Of a stretch of DNA of 64,000 nt, positions 32,251 through 40,652 are shown in pieces. Source of the stretch: Gaoshiqia sp050178015. GTDB taxonomy: Bacteria; Bacteroidota; Bacteroidia; Bacteroidales; Prolixibacteraceae. The translations under genes were made by a program, and so were the position numbers. Each line of letters starts with the position of its first letter. The first letter of the stretch is position 1. Where the stretch lies: assembly GCA_050178015.1 (NCBI GenBank), contig JBFXGM010000015.1, positions 1 through 64,000 of the forward strand. Direction: 5' to 3'. The notes beneath the pieces were generated by a model. That model worked only from the letters and a program-made list of their open reading frames with translations, did no database searches and was not told the DNA's origin.

Positions 32251-32820
32251 TTATTCCACCACCAACTTCACTCCCAGTACAAATTCATCGTAAATGAGGT
32301 TGTTGCCCAGATTCGAGAAGAACGAGCCGGAGCCATAGCGGACATTGTATTTTGATCGGTCAACGGTGATGTCGGCCTGGTAAGTGTTCCCTTCTTTCTT
32401 TACTTCGAATGTAACCGGGTTGGTGATCTCTTTAATGGTCAGGTTGCCTGTTACCTTGGCCGTAGTTCCGTCAAATGTGGCGTTTTCTGAAATTACCAAT
32501 TTGGCTTCCGGGTAGCTTGACACGCTGAAAAAATCGTCCGACTTCAGGTGGCCAACCAGTTTGGCATTGGTTTCGGGGTCGGTGATGTCAGTGCAAGCAA
32601 TTGAGGTCATATCAATGACAAAATTTCCGTTGGAGATCGCGTTCCCGTCAATCGTCAACTCTCCGCTTTTCAACTTGATGGTACCATTGTGCTGGCCGGT
32701 AACCTTTTTACCCAGCCAGGTAATTTCCGTTTTAACGGCATCGGCTTTTAATACTTGGGCGTTCAGCGTGCCCGCTACTCCTAAAATCACTGTAATCAAT
32801 ACTAATTTAATTGTTTTCAT
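32251..32820 (-). CDS. YceI family periplasmic lipid-binding-like protein
   Basis: This 189-residue protein has a signal peptide ending near LNAQ. The YceI lipocalin-like beta barrel follows: ITWLGKKVTGQHNGTIKLKSGELTI, IDMTSIACTDI, then LVGHLKSDDFFSV and VTGNLTIKEIT. YceI proteins bind polyisoprenoid or other hydrophobic ligands in the periplasm and are often induced by stress. The gene starts 38 bases after the pirin stop on the same strand, so the two are probably co-transcribed. Confidence 0.92.
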   Translation of the reverse strand: MKTIKLVLITVILGVAGTLNAQVLKADAVKTEITWLGKKVTGQHNGTIKLKSGELTIDGNAISNGNFVIDMTSIACTDITDPETNAKLVGHLKSDDFFSVSSYPEAKLVISENATFDGTTAKVTGNLTIKEITNPVTFEVKKEGNTYQADITVDRSKYNVRYGSGSFFSNLGNNLIYDEFVLGVKLVVE

Positions 32821-32858
32821 TTTTAATCATTTTTTTGAGTCAATATTTATTTTTTCTT

Positions 32859-33572
32859 TTAAAACCGCATGGGTACTTCCATTAACAAAACCTGGCTACC
32901 TTTTGTTAGACTGAGCTCAATGTTTTGTGTTTCCCAAATCCCAAGTCCGTCACGTTTTTCCAGCCTATTTTCGCCTACGTTGACTTTTCCGTCAATCACA
33001 AAAACATACAGGCCGTTGTTCTCATTTTTAAGCTGGTACGTTTTCGTTGTATCCTCTGAAAATTTGCCGATGCTGAACCAGGCTTGCTGGTAAATCCACA
33101 CACCCGCGTCGTCCGGATTGGGGGAAAGAATTTGGTAGAATTCGTTTTCTTTTTCCAAATCGCTCAACGAAATCTGGTCGTAGCGTGGCGTCACTTGTTT
33201 CCGGTCGGGGAGCACCCAAATCTGGAGCAGGCTCACCTCCTGGTCTGCATTTTTGTTGTATTCGCTGTGGAAAATGCCCGAACCTGCGCTCATCACCTGT
33301 ACGTCGCCTTCTTTGATCACCTCGGTGTTGCCCATACTGTCGCTGTGTTCCAAGTCGCCCGAAAGGGGGATGGTGATAATTTCCATGTTGTCGTGCGGGT
33401 GTGTGCCAAAACCTCGTCCACCGGCAATGGTGTCGTCGTTCAGTACCCGCAAGGCCCCAAAATGAATTCGTTCGGGATTGTAATAGTTGGCAAAACTGAA
33501 GGTGTGGTAGGTGTCAAGCCAACCGTGATTGGAGTGGCCCCGTGTTTCTGATTTGTGCAAAATAGTTTTCAT
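32859..33572 (-). CDS. Pirin family cupin protein (quercetinase-like)
   Basis: The 237-residue protein has the bicupin pirin fold. The metal ligands are visible as His58 and His60 in GFGTHPHDNMEIIT, and His102 and Glu104 in GIFHSEYN, all intact. Bacterial pirins such as E. coli YhhW can have quercetin 2,3-dioxygenase activity; others regulate enzymes. It has no signal peptide. It is the first gene of a likely pirin-YceI operon, with a -7 element about 60 bases upstream, and a separate AraC-family gene lies further upstream on the same strand. Confidence 0.92.
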   Translation of the reverse strand: MKTILHKSETRGHSNHGWLDTYHTFSFANYYNPERIHFGALRVLNDDTIAGGRGFGTHPHDNMEIITIPLSGDLEHSDSMGNTEVIKEGDVQVMSAGSGIFHSEYNKNADQEVSLLQIWVLPDRKQVTPRYDQISLSDLEKENEFYQILSPNPDDAGVWIYQQAWFSIGKFSEDTTKTYQLKNENNGLYVFVIDGKVNVGENRLEKRDGLGIWETQNIELSLTKGSQVLLMEVPMRF

Positions 33573-33632
33573 CAGCTAATCCTTTCTTTTTTAATTTTTC
33601 AAGCCTGGTGGCTTTGTGATGAATTCATGGTA

Positions 33633-33640
33633 CAAAAATA
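33633..33640 (-). promoter_or_regulatory. Candidate -7 element for the pirin-YceI operon
   Basis: Minus-strand TATTTTTG, 61 bases upstream of the pirin start codon. Confidence 0.5.
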
Positions 33641-33738
33641 ACAGACAAAAATGTCTTTTACCTTGCGAAAATCAGGATTGGGATTGTAAAAATCCGGGAT
33701 GGTTGATCACTAATCACTAATCAGTCATCAATCATAAA

Positions 33739-34620
33739 TCAAGACTGTCGGGCCGAGTTGCGAAAGTCGATGGGGGATAGGCCGTTGTATTTTTTAAAGA
33801 AGTTGCTGAAATGGGCAGGCTCTTCAAAGCCCAGCTCAAAGGCCAGCTCTTTGTTGCTGAGCTCGGTAAACAGCAAAACTCGTTTGGCTTCCAGCAAAAT
33901 GCGCTCAAGAATGTACTCTTTGGCCGATTTGCCGGTAAGCGATTTGACCGATTTATTGAGGTAATCGCTGGTCACCGACAGTTTATCGGCATAGTCCGAC
34001 ACTTTGTGAAGCTCTTTGTAATGCAGGTCGATCAGCTCCTTGAAATTGCGGACCAGCTGGTTGCCGGTTTCGATGCTTTGCGGGTTCTTCTCTTTATGAA
34101 GCGTGCAGTGCGTGTTGCTGTGGATCAGGATCAGTTTCAACAGGGCGCCCATCGCTTCGTTTTTATAATCCAACTCCAGGTCGCGGTACTGGCTGATTTG
34201 CCGGACCAGGTTTTTATAGTTTTGAAAATCAGTTTCGTTGACCGGCAATGGCGGCGTTTCACCGTGTTTGTTGAACAGGTACACATCGTTGATCATCTGG
34301 TCGGAAATATTGTTGTGCACCAAAAACAATTTACTGAAGTTGAGCACCCATCCGGTGGGTTTCTCCGATGCAATCAGCTGATGCACCTGTCCCGGATAAA
34401 TAAAATACAGGCAGTGATCGAACAGTTGGTATTCCTTGAAGTCGATGATATGCTTGCCGCTTGCCTTTTCAATTAGCAGGATGGTGAAATAATTGTGCCG
34501 GTGCGGACGGTCGGTTTCGCCGTTCGCTGCTTTATACAGCTCTCCCATGTCCTTCAGGATAAATTCAACCGGCGCACCGTTGAGGTCTGTCAGTCCGTAT
34601 GTCGCTATCTGGTTATGCAT
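33739..34620 (-). CDS. AraC family transcription regulator
   Basis: I place the start at the ATG at 34620 (MHNQIATYGLTDL); an in-frame TTG at 34629 lies inside the likely -7 element. The 293-residue protein has an N-terminal cupin-like sensing domain (about 10-150, with RPHRHNYFTILLIEKASGKH) and a C-terminal AraC double helix-turn-helix (about 195-290: VSDYADKLSVTSDYLNKSVK, then ELAFELGFEEPAHFSNFFKK). The ligand is unknown. The adjacent pirin-YceI operon on the same strand, or the PUL to its right, are possible targets. A very short or absent leader is discussed among the findings. Confidence 0.92.
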   Translation of the reverse strand: MHNQIATYGLTDLNGAPVEFILKDMGELYKAANGETDRPHRHNYFTILLIEKASGKHIIDFKEYQLFDHCLYFIYPGQVHQLIASEKPTGWVLNFSKLFLVHNNISDQMINDVYLFNKHGETPPLPVNETDFQNYKNLVRQISQYRDLELDYKNEAMGALLKLILIHSNTHCTLHKEKNPQSIETGNQLVRNFKELIDLHYKELHKVSDYADKLSVTSDYLNKSVKSLTGKSAKEYILERILLEAKRVLLFTELSNKELAFELGFEEPAHFSNFFKKYNGLSPIDFRNSARQS

Positions 34621-34626
34621 TGTTTT

Positions 34627-34634
34627 CAAATATA
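34627..34634 (-). promoter_or_regulatory. Candidate -7 element directly before the AraC start codon
   Basis: Minus-strand TATATTTG ends only 6 bases before the ATG, which would place the transcript start at or next to the start codon. Confidence 0.5.
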
Positions 34635-35097
34635 ATCTTCAGCCTGGTTTATTCAAACACATTTTTGGGGAATAGGTTTACATGAGATGACCGGGTTTAC
34701 GGGGGCGTTTTCACAGGTCGCCGGATATTCTCACTTTGCCGAAAGCTTGTGATCAACGGACAATCCTGTTTCTGAGCGATATTCATCCATAGAAGCCAGG
34801 CGTCGTTTGTTTGATTATCCAAACTTTAAAATCATTTATCTAAAATTGAAATCCATCGATACGTTAATGCCCTAACTTTACAATCACGAACTTAAATTAC
34901 CGATGAAACAAATCGTTCTTTCCGCTTTTCTTTTTTATGCTGATTGGCCTCACGGGGTGTTCGCACGGTACGGCCAAACAAGCTTTGCCAGGCTTTCACC
35001 TTGTTCGCGATCGTATTTACGAAGGAAATCTGGGGCCCCTGACTGTTATGCAATAGTGATAAAGTAATTGAATGCACAATAATAAATTTAGTTAGAG
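34630..35097. other. Intergenic region at the left edge of the PUL
   Basis: This 468-base region holds the promoter side of the AraC gene on the left and a degenerate lipoprotein leader (34903-35056) on the right. TAACTTTA at about 34873 resembles a weak -7 element for that remnant. I see no other gene. Confidence 0.6.
34903..35056 (+). pseudogene. Frameshifted lipoprotein leader remnant
   Basis: An ATG at 34903 opens MKQIVLSAFLF, a good signal-peptide start. After a run of six Ts (34931-34936) the signal continues in another frame from ATG 34937 as MLIGLTGCSHGTAKQ, ending in a perfect lipobox (LTGC). That second frame runs for 39 codons to a TAG at 35054. Together they look like the N-terminus of a lipoprotein whose frame was broken by loss of one T, and whose body has been lost. 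It lies just before the first GH43 gene of the PUL, so it may be what remains of another PUL lipoprotein. The assignment rests on the signal sequence only. Confidence 0.5.
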
Positions 35098-36855
35098 ATG
35101 ATTGTAGTAAAGTTTAGTGGACGACCGTCCATCAAAAGAAAGCATATTGGCTTATTGTTTGTTTTTATGATTCTGTTCACCCTTGCAGGATTTAGTCAAA
35201 ATAAAAATGCGCCTGTGTTTACCCAAGCTGTTTATCAAGGCGACGATCAGGTATATAAAGACAATCCATTGAAGGCCGATGAGTTTTACAACCCCATTTT
35301 GCAAGGTTGTTATCCCGACCCGGCCATCACCCGCAAAGGCAACGACTATTATTTGGTGAGCTCGTCGTTTGCTATGTTCCCCGGCGTGCCTATTTTCCAC
35401 TCCAACGATTTGGTAAACTGGAAACAAGTTGGGCATGTGCTCGACCGCACTTCACAGTTGAAAGTCCACGACACGGGTATCAGCGCCGGGGTTTATGCGC
35501 CAGCCATCAAATACAACCCCTTAAACGACACGTTCTACATGATTACCACGCAGTTCGCCGGTGATTTTGGAAATATTGTGGTGAAGACCAAAGATCCTTT
35601 CCAAGGGTGGAGCGATCCGTACAAATTGCAGTTTGAAGGAATCGACCCGTCGCTTTTCTTCGACGACAACGGGAAGGCTTATGTGGTACATAACGATGCT
35701 CCTGCCCCTGGAAAAGAGTTGTACAACGGACACCGGGTGATTAAAATTTGGGACTATGATTTGGAAAACGACCAGGTGATTGCCGGAACCGACAAAATTA
35801 TTGTTGATGGTGGCGTTGACCTTTCTAAAAAACCCATCTGGATTGAAGCGCCTCATATTTACAAGAAAAATGGCAAATACTATTTGATGTGTGCCGAAGG
35901 TGGAACCGGAGGTTGGCACAGCGAGGTGATTTTCATCAGCGACGATCCCCGAGGTCCGTATAAGCCGGCGCCCAGCAATCCGATCCTGACCCAGCGCCAT
36001 TTCCCCCAAGACCGTGCCAATAAAGTTGATTGGGCGGGCCATGCCGACTTGGTTGAAGGCCCCGACGGCAAATATTACGGCGTATTCCTGGCCATTCGTC
36101 CCAACGAAAAGGACCAGGTAAACACCGGCCGCGAAACCTTTATTTTGCCTGTTGATTGGTCGGGTGAATTTCCGGTATTCGAAAACGGTTTGGTCCCTAT
36201 GGAGCCCAAATTGAAAATGCCTCAAGGTGTGGAAAACAAAACCGGACAAGATGGTTTTTTCCCCAATGGCAATTTCACCTTTACCGAGAATTTCGATTCT
36301 GAAAAACTTGATTACCGATGGATTGGCTTACGTGGTCCACGAGAAGAGTTCATTTCAATAACGAAAAAAGGTTTGCAGATTCAGCCTTTCGCAGTGAACA
36401 TTAAAGAGGTGAAGCCGACTTCCACCTTGTTTCACCGTCAACAACATAAAATCTTTTCGTTTGAAACGACACTGAATTACAAACCAGCTTCGGAAAAGGA
36501 TTTGGCCGGTATTGTGACGCTTCAAAACGAGCATTCGAATTACGTATTTGGAATTACCAAAAAGGGCAACGAATACTATCTTTTGCTGGAACGCAATGAA
36601 AAGCCGAGAAGAAGCCGGCAGGTGGAATCGAAAATTGTTGCCAGTACCGTAATCGACATCAAAAATCCGGTTCATTTAAAAGTTCAGGCCAATGGTAACG
36701 ACTATGAATTCAGCTATTCCACCAATGGAACCGACTTTGTGAATTTGGGTGGTACCGTATCCGGCGACATCCTTTCAACCAATGTGGCCGGTGGTTTTAC
36801 AGGTTGTTTACTGGGCTTGTATGCGACATCGGCCAACGATGCTGTTCCGCAATAA
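35098..36855 (+). CDS. GH43 glycosidase (beta-xylosidase/arabinofuranosidase type)
   Basis: The 585-residue protein has an N-terminal signal segment (about residues 16-34, IGLLFVFMILFTLAGFSQ) without a lipobox, so it is probably periplasmic. The five-bladed propeller carries the GH43 catalytic residues: base Asp in CYPDPAITRKG, pKa-tuning Asp in GIDPSLFFDD, and acid Glu in WIEAPHIYKKNGKYYLM. A C-terminal concanavalin-like beta-sandwich (about 395-580), typical of xylan-active GH43 enzymes, follows. It is the first enzyme of the PUL and a close relative of the lipidated GH43 at 51472. Specificity for xylose or arabinose cannot be fixed from sequence. Confidence 0.9.
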   Translation: MIVVKFSGRPSIKRKHIGLLFVFMILFTLAGFSQNKNAPVFTQAVYQGDDQVYKDNPLKADEFYNPILQGCYPDPAITRKGNDYYLVSSSFAMFPGVPIFHSNDLVNWKQVGHVLDRTSQLKVHDTGISAGVYAPAIKYNPLNDTFYMITTQFAGDFGNIVVKTKDPFQGWSDPYKLQFEGIDPSLFFDDNGKAYVVHNDAPAPGKELYNGHRVIKIWDYDLENDQVIAGTDKIIVDGGVDLSKKPIWIEAPHIYKKNGKYYLMCAEGGTGGWHSEVIFISDDPRGPYKPAPSNPILTQRHFPQDRANKVDWAGHADLVEGPDGKYYGVFLAIRPNEKDQVNTGRETFILPVDWSGEFPVFENGLVPMEPKLKMPQGVENKTGQDGFFPNGNFTFTENFDSEKLDYRWIGLRGPREEFISITKKGLQIQPFAVNIKEVKPTSTLFHRQQHKIFSFETTLNYKPASEKDLAGIVTLQNEHSNYVFGITKKGNEYYLLLERNEKPRRSRQVESKIVASTVIDIKNPVHLKVQANGNDYEFSYSTNGTDFVNLGGTVSGDILSTNVAGGFTGCLLGLYATSANDAVPQ

Positions 36856-36886
36856 AGACAAGATCGTTAGTTTCAGTATTCCCGTT

Positions 36887-36935
36887 TTCCAATTGGCAGG
36901 CATTGAAATAATTTTTGATGCCCTGCCAATTGGAA
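36887..36935. repeat. 17-bp inverted repeat between two GH43 genes
   Basis: TTCCAATTGGCAGG-CAT at 36887-36903 pairs with ATG-CCCTGCCAATTGGAA at 36918-36935, with one extra base in the right arm and a 14-base A/T-rich loop. No T-run follows, so it is not a standard terminator. It may be an RNA-processing or stabilising hairpin between two cistrons, or a remnant of a mobile palindrome. Confidence 0.75.
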
Positions 36936-36971
36936 TAACATATATTTTATCAGACCCGTAAATGAAGTGAA

Positions 36972-38546
36972 ATGAAAATCAAACTAAGTAATCTGGTTGT
37001 TCTGTCAGTATTTTTATTTGCAACGACAATATTTGCACATGCTCAAAAAGCTGAAAATCCAATCATTTTCGCAGATGTGCCCGATATGTCGATGATCCGT
37101 GTGGGCGACACCTATTACATGGCTAGCACCACCATGCACATGTGTCCTGGTGTCCCCATTATGAAATCGAAAGATTTGGTGAACTGGGAAATGCTGAATT
37201 ATGCTTACGACAAACTGGGCGAAATGGACGAATTGAGCCTTGTTAATGGAAAAAGCAATTACGGCAAGGGCACTTGGGCAAGCAGTTTGCGTTACCACAA
37301 TGGTACGTACTACATTGCAACCTATGCTCAAACAACCGACAAAACCTATATTTTCAGGACTAACGATATTGAAAAAGGTGATTGGAAAATGAAATCGTTC
37401 ACGCCAGGTTACCACGATTGTACGTTGGTTTTCGACAACGACCGTGCGTTCTTGATTACCGGTGGTGGTAAGTTGAATATCGTTGAATTGAATGAAGATT
37501 TGACAGGTGTTAAGGAGGGTGGGATAAATCAAGTGCTCATCGAAAATGCAAGTGCTCCTACCGAACCCAATATGTTGAAAGCCGAAGGATCGCAGCTTTT
37601 TAAGCACAATGGCAAGTACTACTTGTTCAACATTTCGTGGCCTCGTGGCGGCATGCGTACGGTGCTTGTTCACCGTGCCGACAACCTGATGGGACCATGG
37701 GAAGGCCGTATTGCGTTGCAAGATAAAGGTGTAGCCCAAGGAAGCATCATCGATACTCCCGATGGACGCTGGTTTGCCTACTTGTTTCAAGATCACGGTT
37801 CCGTTGGCCGAATCCCATACCTTGTTCCCGTGAAGTGGGAAGACGGTTGGCCCGTGATGGGCGTTGACGGCAAAGTACCCGAAAGCCTGGACCTGCCTGC
37901 AAGCAAAGGCTTGATGCCCGGCATTGTGGCCAGCGACGAATTCAAACGCAAAAAAGGCGAACCTGCCCTGCCGTTGGTTTGGCAGTGGAACCACAACCCC
38001 GACAATTCACTTTGGTCGGTTACCGAGCGCAAAGGGTTCCTTCGTTTGAAAACAGGTCGTATCGACAGCTTATTCCTAAAATCGCGCAACACCTTGACGC
38101 AGCGCACCATTGGCTCGGTCTGCACCGGTACAACCTTGCTTGATGCCACGAACCTGAAAGAAGGCGATTTTGCCGGACTCACTGCTTTTCAACGTAAGTT
38201 TGGTCAGGTTGGGGTGAAGGTGGTCAACGGTCAGAAACACCTGTTCATGGTTAGCAACAAAACCGACGTACCCACCGAATTGGAAAGTTTGCCGCTGTCG
38301 CAAAACAACGTTCACCTGAAAATTGAATGCGATTTCAGAAACAAAATCGACGTGGCCAAATTCTTCTACAGCCTCGATGGCAAAGCCTGGAACCAAATTG
38401 GTGGCGAGCTGAAAATGGAATACACCCTGATGGAGCACTTCATGGGCTACCGTTTCGGCTTGTTCAACTATGCCACAAAAAACACCGGAGGTTTCGCCGA
38501 TTTCGATTACTTCCGGATCAGCGATCAAATCTCGAAAAACAATTAG
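36972..38546 (+). CDS. GH43 glycosidase with C-terminal beta-sandwich
   Basis: This 524-residue secreted enzyme has a signal peptide (LVVLSVFLFATTIFAHAQ). The GH43 propeller begins IIFADVPDMSMIRVGDTYYM; the Asp after ADVP is the presumed base, although the usual PDPDV is changed to PDMSM. The acid Glu is likely in KAEGSQLFKHNGKYYLF. The C-terminal domain (about 330-520) starts with QWNHNPDNSLWSVTER and shares its opening with the GH43 module of the GH5-GH43 fusion, so the two belong to one subfamily. It lies between another GH43 and GH97, spaced 13 bases from the latter. It probably trims xylose or arabinose from oligosaccharides in the periplasm. Confidence 0.88.
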   Translation: MKIKLSNLVVLSVFLFATTIFAHAQKAENPIIFADVPDMSMIRVGDTYYMASTTMHMCPGVPIMKSKDLVNWEMLNYAYDKLGEMDELSLVNGKSNYGKGTWASSLRYHNGTYYIATYAQTTDKTYIFRTNDIEKGDWKMKSFTPGYHDCTLVFDNDRAFLITGGGKLNIVELNEDLTGVKEGGINQVLIENASAPTEPNMLKAEGSQLFKHNGKYYLFNISWPRGGMRTVLVHRADNLMGPWEGRIALQDKGVAQGSIIDTPDGRWFAYLFQDHGSVGRIPYLVPVKWEDGWPVMGVDGKVPESLDLPASKGLMPGIVASDEFKRKKGEPALPLVWQWNHNPDNSLWSVTERKGFLRLKTGRIDSLFLKSRNTLTQRTIGSVCTGTTLLDATNLKEGDFAGLTAFQRKFGQVGVKVVNGQKHLFMVSNKTDVPTELESLPLSQNNVHLKIECDFRNKIDVAKFFYSLDGKAWNQIGGELKMEYTLMEHFMGYRFGLFNYATKNTGGFADFDYFRISDQISKNN

Positions 38547-38559
38547 TACAATATTATTC

Positions 38560-40515
38560 ATGATGAAGAAAATTAGTTTGTTCTTTTTCGTTCTTTTCTG
38601 TTTTATTGGCATTTCCAATGCTTCGGAAAAAACGTTGACCAGTCCCGACGGGAAATTAGTGGTGAATATTTCCGATAATGACGGAAAAGCCGTTTACAAA
38701 GTGATTTACAATGGGAAAACCTTCCTCGAGAATTCACCTTTGGGAATGGAAACCAACGTGGGCGATTTCACCGGGGGATTGGATTTGAGCGAAAACGTTC
38801 AACTTCGCAAAATCGATGAAACGTATTCCTTGCCCAACATCAAAAAAAGCCAGGTAAATTACGTGGCCAACGAAGGTGTTTTTACATTTTTGAAAGATGA
38901 AAAACCGGCTTTCGATGTCATTTTTCGCCTAAGCAACAACGATGTGGCTTATCAATATAAGGTGTATCCGCAGGGCGAACGAAAAAGTTGCGTGGTGAAC
39001 AAAGAGGCCTCGGGCTTTGTATTTCCGCAGGGAAGCAGCACCTTTCTTTGCCCGCAAAGCAAGCCCATGGTGGGTTTTGCGCGCACCATGCCCAGCTACG
39101 AAACTTCCTACACGCTTGATGCTCCAATAGGCTCGAACGGCTGGGACAACAACGGGTTCACGTTTCCGTGCCTGTTCAAAGTGAATAACGACGGCTGGGT
39201 GCTCATTTCCGAAACGGGCGTTGACAGTCGCTATTGTGCCAGCCGGTTAATGGGCCATGCCGATGGGCTGTACACCATCGGATTCCCCATGGAGGGCGAG
39301 AACAACGGAAACGGAACTTCGGCCCCGGGCATTCCGCTGCCGGGTTTCACACCCTGGCGCACCATCACCGTGGGCGAAACCCTTGCACCCATTGTTGAAA
39401 CCACCGTGCCTTTCGATGTGGTAGAACCGCGTTACAAAGCCTCGCAGGAGTACAACTACACCAAGGGATCGTGGAGTTGGATTATGAAAATGGACGGCGC
39501 CACGGTGTTCGATGTTCAAAAAGAATATATCGATTTTAGTGCAGCCATGGGCTACGAAACCGTGTTGGTGGATGCCCTTTGGGACACGCAAATTGGCTAC
39601 GATAAAATTGAAGAGCTGGCTAAATATGCTGCCAGCAAAGGCGTTTCGTTGTATTTGTGGTACAACTCGAACGGCTACTGGAACGATGCGCCCCAAGGCC
39701 CGCGCGGCATTATGGACAATACCATTGCCCGCCGCAAGGAAATGGCCTGGATGAAAAGCATTGGCGTAAAGGGTATTAAAGTTGACTTTTTTGGAGGCGA
39801 CAAGCAAGTGACCATGAAACTGTACGAAGATATTTTGTACGATGCCAACGACTATGGCATTATGGTCATTTTTCACGGATGCACCTTGCCGCGCGGCTGG
39901 GAGCGCATGTACCCCAATTACGCGTCGAGCGAAGCCGTTTTGGCCAGCGAAAACCTTCACTTCGGGCAGGGCAGTTGCGATCGCGAGGCATTCAATGCCT
40001 GCATCCACCCGTTTATTCGCAACACGGTGGGCAGCATGGATTTTGGCGGCAGTGCGCTCAACAAGTTCTACAACGGCAACAACACGCCCAATCGCGGTTC
40101 AAAACGAATGACTTCCGATGTGTTTGCCCTGGCCACTGCGGTGCTGTTTCAAAGCGGTGTCCAGCATTTTGCACTGGCGCCCAACAACCTGACTGACGCT
40201 CCCGACTGGGCCATCGACTTCATGAAAAACGTACCAACTACCTGGGACGAAGTTAAATTCATCGACGGGTATCCCGGGAAGTATGTGGTAGTTGCCCGTC
40301 GCAAAGGCGACAAATGGTACGTTGCAGGAATCAATGCCCAAGATGAAACCCTGAAGTTGAAACTGAATTTGCCCATGCTTCAGGCGAATTCCGAACTGAG
40401 CTTGTACAGCGACGACCAACAGCTGAACGGCAACGTGGCACCGGTTAAACTAAACAAGAAACAGGAGATTGAAGTGCAAATTCCGACCAACGGCGGGGTT
40501 TTGCTTGTTCAATAG
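38560..40515 (+). CDS. GH97 retaining-type glycosidase (alpha-galactosidase-like)
   Basis: I choose ATG 38560 or the adjacent ATG 38563, where the signal peptide MKKISLFFFVLFCFIGISNA starts. The roughly 651-residue protein has the GH97 N-terminal beta-sandwich (TSPDGKLVVNISDNDGKAVY), the (beta/alpha)8 core, and a C-terminal beta domain. GIKVDFFGGDKQ carries Asp409, the position of the nucleophile in the retaining GH97b enzymes of Bacteroides. The Glu in NYASSEAV (458) is a candidate acid/base. This separates it from SusB-like inverting alpha-glucosidases. In a xylan PUL it would remove alpha-galactose or beta-L-arabinopyranose side groups; the sugar is not certain. Confidence 0.9.
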   Translation: MMKKISLFFFVLFCFIGISNASEKTLTSPDGKLVVNISDNDGKAVYKVIYNGKTFLENSPLGMETNVGDFTGGLDLSENVQLRKIDETYSLPNIKKSQVNYVANEGVFTFLKDEKPAFDVIFRLSNNDVAYQYKVYPQGERKSCVVNKEASGFVFPQGSSTFLCPQSKPMVGFARTMPSYETSYTLDAPIGSNGWDNNGFTFPCLFKVNNDGWVLISETGVDSRYCASRLMGHADGLYTIGFPMEGENNGNGTSAPGIPLPGFTPWRTITVGETLAPIVETTVPFDVVEPRYKASQEYNYTKGSWSWIMKMDGATVFDVQKEYIDFSAAMGYETVLVDALWDTQIGYDKIEELAKYAASKGVSLYLWYNSNGYWNDAPQGPRGIMDNTIARRKEMAWMKSIGVKGIKVDFFGGDKQVTMKLYEDILYDANDYGIMVIFHGCTLPRGWERMYPNYASSEAVLASENLHFGQGSCDREAFNACIHPFIRNTVGSMDFGGSALNKFYNGNNTPNRGSKRMTSDVFALATAVLFQSGVQHFALAPNNLTDAPDWAIDFMKNVPTTWDEVKFIDGYPGKYVVVARRKGDKWYVAGINAQDETLKLKLNLPMLQANSELSLYSDDQQLNGNVAPVKLNKKQEIEVQIPTNGGVLLVQ

Positions 40516-40526
40516 TAACTTAAAAG

Positions 40527-40617
40527 AAACCGCGGAGAGAACAGAGGTTCACACAGAGAAATCAGGGTAATTTAATCTCTGTGAAACTCCGTGCAATCTC
40601 TGCTATCTCTGTGGTTT
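40527..40617. repeat. CACAGAG-type dispersed intergenic repeat
   Basis: The 90-base segment is an imperfect palindrome made of short units: GAGAGAACAGAGG, ACACAGAGA, then TCTCTGTGAAACTCCGTG, AATCTCTGCTATCTCTGTGG. The ends are AAACC and GGTTT. Similar ACAGAG/CTCTGT repeats are scattered in intergenic regions of many environmental bacteria; I know them from experience, not from a search here. It fills the gap between GH97 and the GH43-GH8 gene. Confidence 0.6.
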
Positions 40618-40652
40618 AATACATCTTGTCAACCTAATTAATTTCTATACCA

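Noticed and set aside
34892..35077. A 61-codon minus-strand frame left of the first GH43
   Set aside because: It is antisense to the lipoprotein leader remnant and has no features of its own.
39247..40008. A 253-codon minus-strand frame inside GH97
   Set aside because: It is a shadow frame over conserved GH97 motifs.
40527..40617. The CACAGAG block considered as a CRISPR array or tandem repeat
   Set aside because: The units are irregular, have no spacers of constant length and form a palindrome; there are no cas genes nearby.
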